This document shows positions 36,361 through 44,350 of a stretch of 64,000 nucleotides of DNA, one piece after another. Position 1 is the first letter of the stretch. Every line of letters begins with the position of its first letter. The notes below the pieces were generated by a model, which was not told the origin of the DNA, made no database searches, and worked only from the letters and a program-made list of their open reading frames with translations. This stretch comes from UBA1431 sp002329665 (GTDB lineage: Bacteria; Bacillota; Clostridia; Christensenellales; UBA1431). The position numbers were made by a program, and so were the translations under genes. The stretch is from contig JAXGXY010000001.1 of NCBI GenBank assembly GCA_040772545.1, positions 124,001-188,000 on the forward strand, read 5' to 3'.

Positions 36361-37719
36361 ATGCTCAGCAGAGACGAAATCCTGGAAACGATCCGCATGA
36401 TCGAGCAGGAGCACCTGGACATCCGCACGGTCACGATGGGAATCTCGCTCTACGACTGCGCCCATCCCGACGCGAATAAGGCCTGCGCCCGAATCTACGA
36501 CAAGATCATGCGCTTAGCTAAGGACCTCGTTAGGGTCGGGGAGGACATCGAATCGGAATACGGCATTCCCATCGTGAACAAACGGATCGCCGTCACGCCC
36601 GTCTCCCAGATAGCCGAGGCAAGCGGAGCCGGGGAAATCCTCCCCTTTGCCTTCGCGCTCGACAAGGCCGCGAAGGCCACGGGCGTCAATTTTATCGGCG
36701 GATTTTCCGCCCTCGTGCACAAAGGGGCGACGATGGGGGACAATAGGCTCATCGCGGCCATCCCCGAGGCGCTCCGAAGCACCGAGCACGTCTGTGCGTC
36801 CGTCAACGTGGCGACCACCAAGGCGGGCATCAACATGAACGTCGTCAGGGATATGGGCGGCGTCATCAAGCAGACGGCCGGGCTCACCGGCGAAAACGGG
36901 GGCCTCGGATGCGCGAAGCTCGTGGTTTTCGCCAACGCGGTGGAGGACAACCCGTTCATGGCGGGCGCCTTCCACGGCGCGGGCGAGCCCGAGTGCGTCA
37001 TCAACGTGGGCGTGAGCGGGCCGGGCGTCGTGAAGCGCGCGCTCGAAAAGGTACACGGCGAAACCTTCGACGTAGTGGCCGAAACGATCAAGAGGACGGC
37101 GTTCCGCATCACGCGGATGGGGCAGCTGGTAGCGCGGGAAGCGTCGGACAGGCTGGGCGTGCCCTTCGGCATCGTGGACCTTTCGCTCGCGCCAACGCCC
37201 GCGGTCGGGGACAGCGTAGCGCTGATACTCGAGGAGATGGGGCTGGAGTCCTGCGGAGCGCACGGCACGACGGCCGCGCTCGCGCTTTTAAACGACGCGG
37301 TGAAGAAAGGCGGCGTTATGGCGTCCTCGCACGTCGGGGGGCTCAGCGGCGCGTTCATCCCGGTGAGCGAGGACGCGGAGATGATCGAATCGGTCCGGCG
37401 GGGCGCCCTCGGGATCGACAAGCTCGAGGCGATGACCTGCGTCTGTTCCGTGGGGCTGGACATGGTCGCGGTGCCGGGGGACACGAGCGCCGCGACGCTC
37501 TCGGCCATCATCGCGGACCAGGCAGCGATCGGGATGATCAACAACAAGACCACCGCCGTGCGCATCATCCCGGTGCCCGGCGGCAGGGCGGGCGACATCG
37601 TCGACCTGGGCGGCCTGCTGGGGCGCGCGATCGTGATGGACGTCAACCCGTTCGGCTCGGAGGATTTCATCAAACGCGGCGGGCGCATCCCCGCGCCGAT
37701 ACACAGCCTAAAAAACTGA
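36361..37719 (+). CDS. PFL family protein (UPF0210, DUF711)
   Basis: 452 residues, full length for the UPF0210 family. LDIRTVTMGISLYDC, the GFSALVHKGAT segment and the C-terminal IPVPGGRAGD.VDLGGLLG are conserved. The fold is related to pyruvate formate-lyase-like barrels, but the activity is not established; there is no glycyl-radical activating gene nearby. It forms a tight pair with the ACT gene and is followed 21 bases later by pepF. Confidence 0.92.
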   Translation: MLSRDEILETIRMIEQEHLDIRTVTMGISLYDCAHPDANKACARIYDKIMRLAKDLVRVGEDIESEYGIPIVNKRIAVTPVSQIAEASGAGEILPFAFALDKAAKATGVNFIGGFSALVHKGATMGDNRLIAAIPEALRSTEHVCASVNVATTKAGINMNVVRDMGGVIKQTAGLTGENGGLGCAKLVVFANAVEDNPFMAGAFHGAGEPECVINVGVSGPGVVKRALEKVHGETFDVVAETIKRTAFRITRMGQLVAREASDRLGVPFGIVDLSLAPTPAVGDSVALILEEMGLESCGAHGTTAALALLNDAVKKGGVMASSHVGGLSGAFIPVSEDAEMIESVRRGALGIDKLEAMTCVCSVGLDMVAVPGDTSAATLSAIIADQAAIGMINNKTTAVRIIPVPGGRAGDIVDLGGLLGRAIVMDVNPFGSEDFIKRGGRIPAPIHSLKN

Positions 37720-37740
37720 CAGCAAGAACAGGAGACAGGT

Positions 37741-39549
37741 ATGGAAAACAAACCCGTTTCGGGCCTGCGCAGCGAGAGGGACGAGCGCGACCGGTGGCGA
37801 CTCGAGGACATGTACGAAAGCGACGCCAAGTGGGACGACGAATACGGCAAGGTACAGGACGAATTGAAGGGTGTGGCAGCCCTGAGGGGCACGCTGACCG
37901 CCAGCGCGGACGCGCTGCTTTTTGCGATGGACAAGCTCAGCGACATCGAGCGGCGGGCGGAAAAGCTCTTCGTCTACGCGGCCATGCGCAGGGACGAGGA
38001 CAACTCGCGCGCCGAGTACCAGGAAAAAGCGGACCGCGCGCTGAACCTGCTCGTGCGGCTGGGTAGCGAGACGGCGTTTGTCGAGCCCGAGCTGCTTGAG
38101 GCCGACGAGGAAACGCTGGAGGGGTTTATCGGGGAAAACCCCGGCCTCGCCGTGTACGCCCACGGCCTGAGAAACCTGCAGCGCCAGCGCCCGCACGTGC
38201 TCGACGCCGCGCAGGAACGGCTCCTGGCGATGTCGGGCGAGGTGGCGTCCGGTCCGTCCGTCATCTTCAAGATGCTCAACAACGCGGACATCAGGTTCGG
38301 TTCCGTCAAAAACGAGGAGGGCAGGGAAGTAGAGATCACGCACGGGAGCTACATCACGCTGCTCGAATCGGGCGAGCGCAGGGTGCGCAGGGAGACGTAC
38401 GAGAAATTCTACGACGCGTACGAAGGCCTCATCCACACGATCGCCGCGACCTACGGGACAAGCCTGAAAAAAGACGTGTTCTTCGCGAGGGCGCACAACT
38501 ACGAAAGCGCGCTGGCGGCGGCTCTCTTCGCCGACAATGTCCCGCCGGCGGTCTATGACACGCTCATCGCCATCGTGCGCGCGAACCTTCCCGCGATGCA
38601 CCGCTACGTCGGGCTGAGGAAGCGCGTGCTGGGCGTGCCTTCGCTTAACATGTACGACCTGTACACGCCGCTCGTGCCCGAGGCGCATATGAAGCTCGAC
38701 TACCGGGAGGCGTGCGACCTGGTAATAAAGGGGCTCGCGCCCATGGGGGAGGAGTATACACGCCTTATAAAGCGCGCGTTCGAGGACCGGTGGGTGGACG
38801 TGTACGAGAACAGGGGCAAAACGTCGGGTGCGTACAGCTGGGGGCATTACGACGCGCACCCCTACATCCTGCTCAATTACCAGCCCACGATCGACCACGC
38901 GTTCACCATCGCCCACGAAATGGGGCATGCGCTACATTCCTACTACAGTAACACAGCCCAGCATTACACAAACGCGGGCTACCCGATCATACTGGCCGAG
39001 GTCGCTTCCACGGTCAACGAGGCCCTCCTGCTGCAGTACATGCTAAAGACCACCGACGATCCCCGCACGCGCATGTACCTGCTCAACCACCGCCTCGACC
39101 AGTTCAGGGGGACCGTGTACAGGCAGGTGATGTTCGCCGAGTTCGAGCGGGACGTCCACGCGGAAGTGGAAGCCGGGCGCGCCGCGACCAAGGAGCGCTT
39201 ATGCAATATGTACGGTGCGCTCAACGAGGCGTACTACGGGCCCGAGATGGAGACGGACGAGCGGATAACGCTCGAATGGGCGCGCATACCGCATTTCTAC
39301 AACGCGTTTTACGTGTATAAGTACGCGACGGGATTCGCATCGGCGATCCAGATAAGCAAAGCCATACTCGAGGGGAAGGAAGGCGCCGTGGACGGCTACG
39401 TTGAATTCCTCAAAAGCGGCGGGAGCGACTATCCGCTTGAGATCCTGAAAAAGGCCGGCGTAGACCTAACGCGTGCCGAGCCGGTCGAGTCCTGCATGGC
39501 GGAGTTTTCCAACGTCCTTACAGAGTTCGAAACCCTTGTTAATCACTGA
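37741..39549 (+). CDS. pepF: Oligoendopeptidase F (M3 metallopeptidase)
   Basis: 602 residues, normal for PepF. The zinc site HEMGH is at residues 392-396, with the downstream glutamate in LAEVASTVNE. It cuts short peptides in the cytoplasm. The N-terminal helical part (residues ~20-200) is typical of the family. Start at ATG 37741; it lies 21 bases after the PFL gene, making a three-gene ACT-PFL-pepF unit. Confidence 0.94.
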   Translation: MENKPVSGLRSERDERDRWRLEDMYESDAKWDDEYGKVQDELKGVAALRGTLTASADALLFAMDKLSDIERRAEKLFVYAAMRRDEDNSRAEYQEKADRALNLLVRLGSETAFVEPELLEADEETLEGFIGENPGLAVYAHGLRNLQRQRPHVLDAAQERLLAMSGEVASGPSVIFKMLNNADIRFGSVKNEEGREVEITHGSYITLLESGERRVRRETYEKFYDAYEGLIHTIAATYGTSLKKDVFFARAHNYESALAAALFADNVPPAVYDTLIAIVRANLPAMHRYVGLRKRVLGVPSLNMYDLYTPLVPEAHMKLDYREACDLVIKGLAPMGEEYTRLIKRAFEDRWVDVYENRGKTSGAYSWGHYDAHPYILLNYQPTIDHAFTIAHEMGHALHSYYSNTAQHYTNAGYPIILAEVASTVNEALLLQYMLKTTDDPRTRMYLLNHRLDQFRGTVYRQVMFAEFERDVHAEVEAGRAATKERLCNMYGALNEAYYGPEMETDERITLEWARIPHFYNAFYVYKYATGFASAIQISKAILEGKEGAVDGYVEFLKSGGSDYPLEILKKAGVDLTRAEPVESCMAEFSNVLTEFETLVNH

Positions 39550-39723
39550 GGAAAGCCGGGTGTCGTTTCGCTCTTCTCCGTGGTGTGGCGGCGAGACCCC
39601 GGCTTCAATCCAACGACACAGGCGCCGCAATAACACTGCGCTTTCGATAGAGATTCAGCCCGCCGGGGCATATTCTCTGTAGTGGCCTGAACGATTTCGG
39701 CCGGCCTTATTCGGAAAAGTCTT

Positions 39724-40203
39724 TCAGGGCCGCTTATTGAAGAGGGTATCCTCGTAGCGGCTGATCAGCAGCATCAGCGGGTACCCGAGCAGGTAGCACG
39801 CCGCGAATTGCCCGAGGCCGACATACGCCATCGTTTCAAGCAGCGGGACACCGAGCACCCAGTGCAGTTCGAGGCCGACGGCGACGGCGTTGACCAGCAC
39901 GGGCGGCAGCGGCGCGAGCGGCCTGTTTTTGCGCAGCGTCCAGGTAAGCGCCGCGGCGGTCAGCGTCGCGAACGAGCCGAGGACCACGTCGATCGGGCCT
40001 ATCGTGGTCATAAGCAGGTTGCTGATCAGGCACCCGACGAACAGGCCGGGCACCGCGGCCGGCGTGAAGACGGGCAGAACGGTCAGCGCTTCGGAGACGC
40101 GCACCTGCAGCGGGCCGAAGCTGATAGGCATGAATGCGTAGGTCAGCACGAAATATATGGAAGCGATGGCGGTGGCGAGGAGGAGAAAACGTGTCCTGTT
40201 CAT
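39724..40203 (-). CDS. queT: QueT-type queuosine-precursor transporter (ECF S component)
   Basis: 159 residues with five to six helices. ATAIASIYFVLTY, the FGPLQVRVSEALTVLPVF motif and the later AVAVGLELHWVLG segment match the QueT family, which takes up a queuosine precursor with the shared ECF energy module. I looked for a preQ1 riboswitch in the 110 bases upstream and did not find one. Confidence 0.9.
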   Translation of the reverse strand: MNRTRFLLLATAIASIYFVLTYAFMPISFGPLQVRVSEALTVLPVFTPAAVPGLFVGCLISNLLMTTIGPIDVVLGSFATLTAAALTWTLRKNRPLAPLPPVLVNAVAVGLELHWVLGVPLLETMAYVGLGQFAACYLLGYPLMLLISRYEDTLFNKRP

Positions 40204-40271
40204 TTGCCCGGCCTTTCGCTAATGGGATTGCCGATAGTATATCAGACCGGGGGCAAGAACGAAACTCCCTC

Positions 40272-40300
40272 TTGTTCAAACGCGCAGGGTGTTGTATAAT
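40272..40300 (+). promoter_or_regulatory. Promoter of tRNA-Ala
   Basis: TTGTTC (40272-40277), 17 bases, TATAAT (40295-40300), 11 bases before the first base of the tRNA. Confidence 0.75.
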
Positions 40301-40311
40301 ATTTGTCGCGT

Positions 40312-40387
40312 GGGGATATGGCGCAGTTGGTAGCGCGCGACGTTCGCAATGTCGAGGCCAGGGGTTCGAATCCCCTTATCTCCACCA
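40312..40387 (+). tRNA. tRNA-Ala (anticodon CGC)
   Basis: 76 bases including an encoded CCA. The acceptor GGGGATA pairs with TATCTCC and contains a G3-T70 pair, the identity element of alanine tRNAs. D stem GCGC/GCGC, anticodon stem CGACG/TGTCG with loop TTCGCAA (anticodon CGC, reading GCG), and T arm AGGGG-TTCGAAT-CCCCT are all intact. It stands alone, with its own promoter. Confidence 0.97.
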
Positions 40388-40408
40388 CGTCGGAGCAAAC
40401 TGCGCTCC

Positions 40409-40453
40409 ACTCATAATCCCCCAATCGTTTTAAACGATTGGGGGATTATGAGT
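40409..40453. repeat. 22-bp near-perfect palindrome after the tRNA
   Basis: The arms 40409-40430 and 40432-40453 are perfect reverse complements with one base (T) at the centre; the arm core is AATCCCCCAATCG. As RNA it is an extremely stable hairpin 22 bases after the tRNA end. It could act as a tRNA transcription terminator, although no T-run follows, or as a protein site or element end. Confidence 0.85.
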
Positions 40454-40475
40454 CCCGCTCCGTTGCTCTTCCTCT

Positions 40476-40504
40476 ACCACGCAAGGCATTTGGCCTTGCG
40501 TGGT
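40476..40504. terminator. Second strong hairpin after the tRNA
   Basis: ACCACGCAAGGC (40476-40487), loop ATTTG, GCCTTGCGTGGT (40493-40504), a perfect 12-bp stem. It is followed on the plus strand by TTGTTC, a weak T-rich tail. It may terminate transcription from the tRNA or mark the edge of the structured region that follows. Confidence 0.6.
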
Positions 40505-40910
40505 TTGTTCGGATAGGGTTGTGAGATTGTTCAGGGATACTGTAAAGATAAATTTCGTAAATATGATTGGCGCTTGGAGGTTGGCGGTTAGCTAATAGGG
40601 TAAACCGGCTTCCTTTTTTAGCATTTTGTCCAGGTGTGTCATGCTGCCCGGTGTCCCATAGCTTACTGGCAACGTACCTCAGCCAGCCACAGACCGGCAT
40701 CAGGGCGGATTTACCATCAGTGAAGGCGCCTTCGCCGCATTTCCAGGTAAAGGCGTTCGATCGTTGTTGCTGCGACCAATGGGCGTAATCCGTATGTCGA
40801 GGTTTCAAGGATACTTTTCGATTTTCTTCACAGCTTCCACACCCACGCCGCCGCCTTGGGCATTGCGGACGCTTCTTTTATTCTTCAGGCTCTACGGAGA
40901 AAGTATCCAC
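40505..40910. ncRNA. Candidate structured non-coding RNA region, orientation uncertain
   Basis: About 400 bases without a credible protein gene but with nested complementary segments. GGTAAA (40599-40604) pairs with TTTACC (40710-40715). Inside it, ATGC...CGGT (40641-40652) pairs with ACCGGCAT (40693-40700). Inside that, CTGGC (40666-40670) pairs with GCCAG (40682-40686). Beyond lie a 12-base palindrome GAAGGCGCCTTC (40722-40733) and a 9-bp stem GGATACTTT (40809-40817)/AAAGTATCC (40900-40908). The size and the place next to a tRNA recall large bacterial RNAs such as ROOL, GOLLD or raiA, but I cannot identify a class. The outer stem gains a U-G pair only on the minus strand, whereas the last stem gains one only on the plus strand, so the direction stays open. 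Confidence 0.5.
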
Positions 40911-40968
40911 CTGTTGTCATTTGAGAACATCGAAAACCCCTGGTACATATGTTATACGGGGTGATGAA

Positions 40969-41259
40969 ATGGCTTTGAGATTGCATTCGCATAGATTCGT
41001 CGGAACGACCACATACAACGACAGGCACCGGCACAACTATATGGGCACCACCAGCGTCGAACCCGATACCCCCGAGCATACCCATGCGATTGGCGGAGCG
41101 ACCTCCGTGGACGACAGGCACTCGCACCGCTATCGGCTGCGGACCTCTCCTCCGGTCACCAACAGGAGAGGACGCCGCCATTCTCACCGTTATGAAGGGC
41201 CGACCGAATTTGCAGACGGCCATATACACTTTATGCGCGGGTCTACTTCAATAGATTGA
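40969..41259 (+). CDS. Histidine-rich YmaF-like protein
   Basis: 96 residues with six His-x-His pairs at 6, 20, 37, 51, 71 and 85, usually followed by (R/N)(Y/F)xGxTS, as in HSHRFVGTT and HRHNYMGTTS. The spacing alternates 14, 17, 14, 20, 14, so the protein is three copies of a two-strand unit. This resembles the YmaF family of short His-repeat proteins. Metal binding is very likely from the residues; the role is unknown. The ATG at 40969 follows GGGGTGATGAA; an in-frame upstream start lies in the structured region and is not needed. Confidence 0.72.
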   Translation: MALRLHSHRFVGTTTYNDRHRHNYMGTTSVEPDTPEHTHAIGGATSVDDRHSHRYRLRTSPPVTNRRGRRHSHRYEGPTEFADGHIHFMRGSTSID

Positions 41260-41317
41260 ATGACGCCCGATGATACCGGGTAATGACCCGGCGCATTTAC
41301 GATAAGTTGAACCCGGG

Positions 41318-41343
41318 AAAGAGCCGTTGGCCGCGGCTCTTTT
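41318..41343 (+). terminator. Intrinsic terminator after the His-rich gene
   Basis: AAAGAGCCG (41318-41326), loop TTGGCCG, CGGCTCTTT (41334-41342) and a further T, 59 bases after the stop. Confidence 0.8.
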
Positions 41344-41454
41344 CTCAATGGATACGCCTTTTTGAAAAACGACGCAAAGGGGTTTTGCGCCGGGTAAGCC
41401 AATCTGCATGAAACCTGCGAAGATGCAAAGACTATCGTTTGGAGGTGGTCTACC

Positions 41455-41631
41455 ATGCCGAAGAAATTTTCCGGATTGAACAGCCTGCTCAACGAGGACC
41501 AGCAAGCGCGGGAATACTTCGATTCGCTGCCCGATTACGTCCAGGGCACCATCACGGAACGCAGCGGACACATTAATTCGCTGGAAAGCCTGCGCGATTA
41601 CGCCGAAAACCTGCTGCGCGGCGACGACTGA
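41455..41631 (+). CDS. Small conserved-looking protein, 58 residues
   Basis: ATG 41455 follows GGAGGTGG by six bases, one of the best ribosome sites in the window. The protein (MPKKFSGLNSLLNEDQQA... ending LLRGDD) is acidic and probably all-helical, with the pattern YFDSLPDYVQGTI..RSGHINSLESLRDYAENLL. Similar short proteins occur in clostridial genomes, but I know no function. No terminator separates it from the convergent LysE gene. Confidence 0.72.
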   Translation: MPKKFSGLNSLLNEDQQAREYFDSLPDYVQGTITERSGHINSLESLRDYAENLLRGDD

Positions 41632-41726
41632 GCGAAGCCGTGAAAGCCGGCATGTGAAGGCATACGCGCCCTAACAAGACTGGACTCACCTGTGATTGCC
41701 GATTAGCCGGGGAAGCGGTTTCGTGT

Positions 41727-42359
41727 TTATCCGATAAGACGTGCGGCCGCGTCGTACACGAACGTGCCGCCGAAGAAGACGAGCACGCCGCCCAACAGGG
41801 CGATGATGATGCGGTACGGTTTTAGGCCGATGAACCTGCGCGTGGTCCCGACGACGACCGAGACCAGGCCGTACCATATGAAATCGGCGGCGATATGGCC
41901 GAAATAGTACACTGGAACACCGATAAAGCCCAGGGAATCGTAGGCCCTGGTGATGTAGCCGAGGCCGATGACGGCCCACCAGAAGAGGAAATACGGGTTG
42001 GCGGCGCTGATGACGATGCCGGAAAGGAACATGCCGTGCGACCTTGCGCCGTCCGTATCCGCCGCGACGGTTACCCTGTTGCGGGCGGCGTCCAGGATCA
42101 TCTTTATGCCCATGAAGATGAGAAGCCCTCCACCGACGAGGCTGATGCCGATCTGCGCGGCGCCGGACTGCAGTACCATGTCGAACCCGAGGAAAATAAG
42201 CGCGATCAGGGCCAGCTCGAGGACCGCATGGCCGGCGGTAATGATGAACCCGGCGCGCGGGCCGTCGGAGAGCGAGCGCCGGATCGTATACGTAAGCAGG
42301 GGTCCGGGCATGATCGCACCCGAGAACCCGATGGCGAGCGCTGACAAGAAAAGTTCCAT
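41727..42359 (-). CDS. LysE/RhtB-family amino-acid exporter
   Basis: 210 residues, six helices. The N-terminal SGAIMPGPLLTYTIRRSL and the middle SAANPYFLFWW are the two conserved LysE-family motifs. It exports amino acids or related compounds across the membrane; the substrate is not predictable. It has its own promoter with an embedded inverted repeat and ends convergently with the 58-residue gene. Confidence 0.88.
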   Translation of the reverse strand: MELFLSALAIGFSGAIMPGPLLTYTIRRSLSDGPRAGFIITAGHAVLELALIALIFLGFDMVLQSGAAQIGISLVGGGLLIFMGIKMILDAARNRVTVAADTDGARSHGMFLSGIVISAANPYFLFWWAVIGLGYITRAYDSLGFIGVPVYYFGHIAADFIWYGLVSVVVGTTRRFIGLKPYRIIIALLGGVLVFFGGTFVYDAAARLIG

Positions 42360-42394
42360 CCCATCACCAAACCAAAATATTTGCTATCGGCAAT

Positions 42395-42431
42395 ATGATT
42401 GATTATACAATCATTCCGGCCGGCGGCGCAA
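42395..42431 (-). promoter_or_regulatory. LysE promoter with an inverted-repeat operator centred on the -10
   Basis: On the minus strand TTGCGC (42431-42426), 18 bases, TATAAT (42407-42402). The -10 is the exact centre of a perfect 7-bp inverted repeat, ATGATTG-TATAAT-CAATCAT (42395-42414). A dimeric repressor bound here would block the promoter. Confidence 0.6.
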
Positions 42432-42755
42432 CGGTGGACAGGGCCCGAAAGGCGAATCGGGCTGTTTTTCTTTTTGTGTCATGTGGGTGAATTTCAACAA
42501 AGGACTTGTGTGGTGGGAAGGCTGTCGTTAGAAACGCCGGCGCCAAGGAGCAACAATACGCGCAGGATAACGGCGCGTGCTTTTCCCGCTGCGAAATCAA
42601 AAAGGGCTGTGAAAGTGATCCCCGGCCTAAAAGCGGACGGGAGCGCACCGCCCGACGCCAGGTTCATGCGCCGGGAAAATGGCTTTGCGTGAAACCGTAT
42701 TCACGCGGCGTGAATATTTTGGTTTGGTGGAAGTTGCGGCACTGCCCGTGCCGGC
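42432..42755. other. 324-base stretch with no gene seen
   Basis: Between the LysE promoter and the 52-residue gene. Several open frames exist, but none has a ribosome site, family sequence or codon pattern like the neighbours. TTCACGC..GCGTGAA around 42700-42715 is a short inverted repeat. Otherwise I see nothing. Confidence 0.4.
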
Positions 42756-42914
42756 TTACTTCAGCCCGTTTGCGCTTTCCCCGGAGTGCCCGGAATCCGA
42801 CCCCTTTGTCAAATCGCTGACGGGGATCGCGTCGATGTCGGTCAGAAGGTAGTTCTTACGCTTCTTTTCCCTGGGTTTGCGCAGGCTGGCGGCGTCTTTC
42901 TTTCGCTTCGGCAT
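42756..42914 (-). CDS. Small basic protein, 52 residues
   Basis: ATG 42914 follows AAAGGAGAG with a good spacing. The protein begins MPKRKKDAASLRKPREKKRKN, strongly basic, then an uncharged stretch (YLLTDIDAIPVSDLTKG) and a Ser/Gly-rich tail. A basic tail of this sort could bind nucleic acid. I recognise no family; the ribosome site is the main support. Confidence 0.55.
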   Translation of the reverse strand: MPKRKKDAASLRKPREKKRKNYLLTDIDAIPVSDLTKGSDSGHSGESANGLK

Positions 42915-43052
42915 GCTATCTCTCCTTTACGGGGGATGTCTGTAGTATTCCACATTCCGTTTCGTCATATGAACGTTTGCGGTTATATTTTGGCATCTGG
43001 GCCGCCGTTGGCTGAAATAAAACCCTGAGCACGCGAATAGGATATATGAATA

Positions 43053-44333
43053 ATGCCGGGGATGTTCGTGATGAAAAGACTGCACTGCATCATGGTAAGA
43101 AAAAAGAGCCTGATACTTGGCGCCGTGTTCGTCCTCGTATGTCTGGCCGCCGTCGTCGCCGCCCCCGCGCTCTTTGTCCCGCAAACGCCTGTTGCCGGGA
43201 CCGGAGACGGCGCGAGCTATATAATACTGGCCGCGAGCCCTTCGGGGATGAAATGCTACCAGTCCGATTTCTCCGTGTACATGCTCCTGCCGCCCGGCAG
43301 CGACCTCAGGGCGCAGGTGATCCGGAGGGAAGGCGAGGAAACGGAACTGGTCACCGGTGGGATCGAGGTGCGCTACGAGATCATCGGCAACACGACGTCG
43401 GCGGGCAAGACGAATTTCTGGGAATACGCCGCGGACTACGGCTACGACGTCGAGCCCGACAAAGGGGTCACGGGAAGCGGCCTGTCGGGGACGATGAAAC
43501 TGTCGGAGGACGGCAGATTCTACGAAGCGAAGGGGATTCCGCTGACGCCGTATAACGACGGCAGCAATACCGCAAACCCCTACCAGCTCGCGAGGATCAC
43601 GGTCACGGACACGCGCACCGGAAAAGTGCTGGCCGCCAACGACGAGATCGTTGTCCCGGTCTCCGACGAGATGGAGTGCGGGATGTGCCACGGCAGGGAG
43701 AACACGGACGTGTACATCCTCAGGGCGCACGACCGGCTCTTGGGCACGGACCTCGTGCAACGTTTCGAAACTGGGAACCGGCCCGCATGCATTAACTGCC
43801 ACGGGGAAGACGTGCTCGGGCAGCCGGGGAAGATAGGCGCCCCGCCGCTTTCCGAGGCCATCCACGGGTCCCACGCGGACAGGATGGACCGGAGCGAAAC
43901 AGAGCCCGTCTGCTACAGCTGCCATCCCGGTCCGGTCGCGAAGTGTTACCGCGGGCGGATGTACTCGGCAGGAATCAGCTGCGGCAGTTCCGAATGCCAC
44001 GGGAGCATGTCAAACGTGGCTAAGACGCAGGCCGGAGGACGGGCGGCGTGGGAGCAGGAGCCCGACTGCGGCCAGTGCCACGGGACCCTGTACTCCGCCA
44101 ACGCTAAAAAGCTCTACCGCGATTCCTTCCTGAGCAACAGCAACGCGCCGGCGATGAACGGCATCCTGCTGTGCACGACCTGCCACAACAGCCCGCACGC
44201 GGAATGGAGGTCGTCGCTACCGAAAGACAACCTGCTCCCCACAGGGCTCCTCGGATACCCGAACTTCATCGACAAATGTTCCGCCTGCCACGAAGGCATG
44301 GGGATGGGCAGGGTCCACGCAGGAAGCGAGTAA
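43053..44333 (+). CDS. Multihaem c-type cytochrome, membrane-anchored or secreted
   Basis: 426 residues. After an N-terminal hydrophobic helix (LILGAVFVLVCLAAVVAAPALF) comes a beta-rich part of about 150 residues without haem sites, then six CxxCH motifs (CGMCH, CINCH, CYSCH, CGQCH, CTTCH, CSACH) and one CGSSECH with four residues between the cysteines. That makes six or seven covalent haems outside the membrane. An electron-transfer or reductase role is likely, but I cannot name a substrate. The CcmF-like lyase gene starts 17 bases later. The start may be ATG 43053 or ATG 43071, where GGGGATG is better placed. Confidence 0.88.
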   Translation: MPGMFVMKRLHCIMVRKKSLILGAVFVLVCLAAVVAAPALFVPQTPVAGTGDGASYIILAASPSGMKCYQSDFSVYMLLPPGSDLRAQVIRREGEETELVTGGIEVRYEIIGNTTSAGKTNFWEYAADYGYDVEPDKGVTGSGLSGTMKLSEDGRFYEAKGIPLTPYNDGSNTANPYQLARITVTDTRTGKVLAANDEIVVPVSDEMECGMCHGRENTDVYILRAHDRLLGTDLVQRFETGNRPACINCHGEDVLGQPGKIGAPPLSEAIHGSHADRMDRSETEPVCYSCHPGPVAKCYRGRMYSAGISCGSSECHGSMSNVAKTQAGGRAAWEQEPDCGQCHGTLYSANAKKLYRDSFLSNSNAPAMNGILLCTTCHNSPHAEWRSSLPKDNLLPTGLLGYPNFIDKCSACHEGMGMGRVHAGSE

Positions 44334-44350
44334 CGATCCGGGAGATAACC

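Noticed and set aside
40204..40311. preQ1 riboswitch ahead of queT
   Set aside because: I looked for type I and type II conserved segments on the minus strand and found neither.
40446..40808. 120-codon frame on the minus strand
   Set aside because: It lies across the hairpins and nested pairings of the structured region, starts with TTG without a ribosome site, and its protein has no recognisable fold.
42399..42820. Three overlapping open frames
   Set aside because: None has a ribosome site or plausible protein; one runs over the promoter of the LysE gene.
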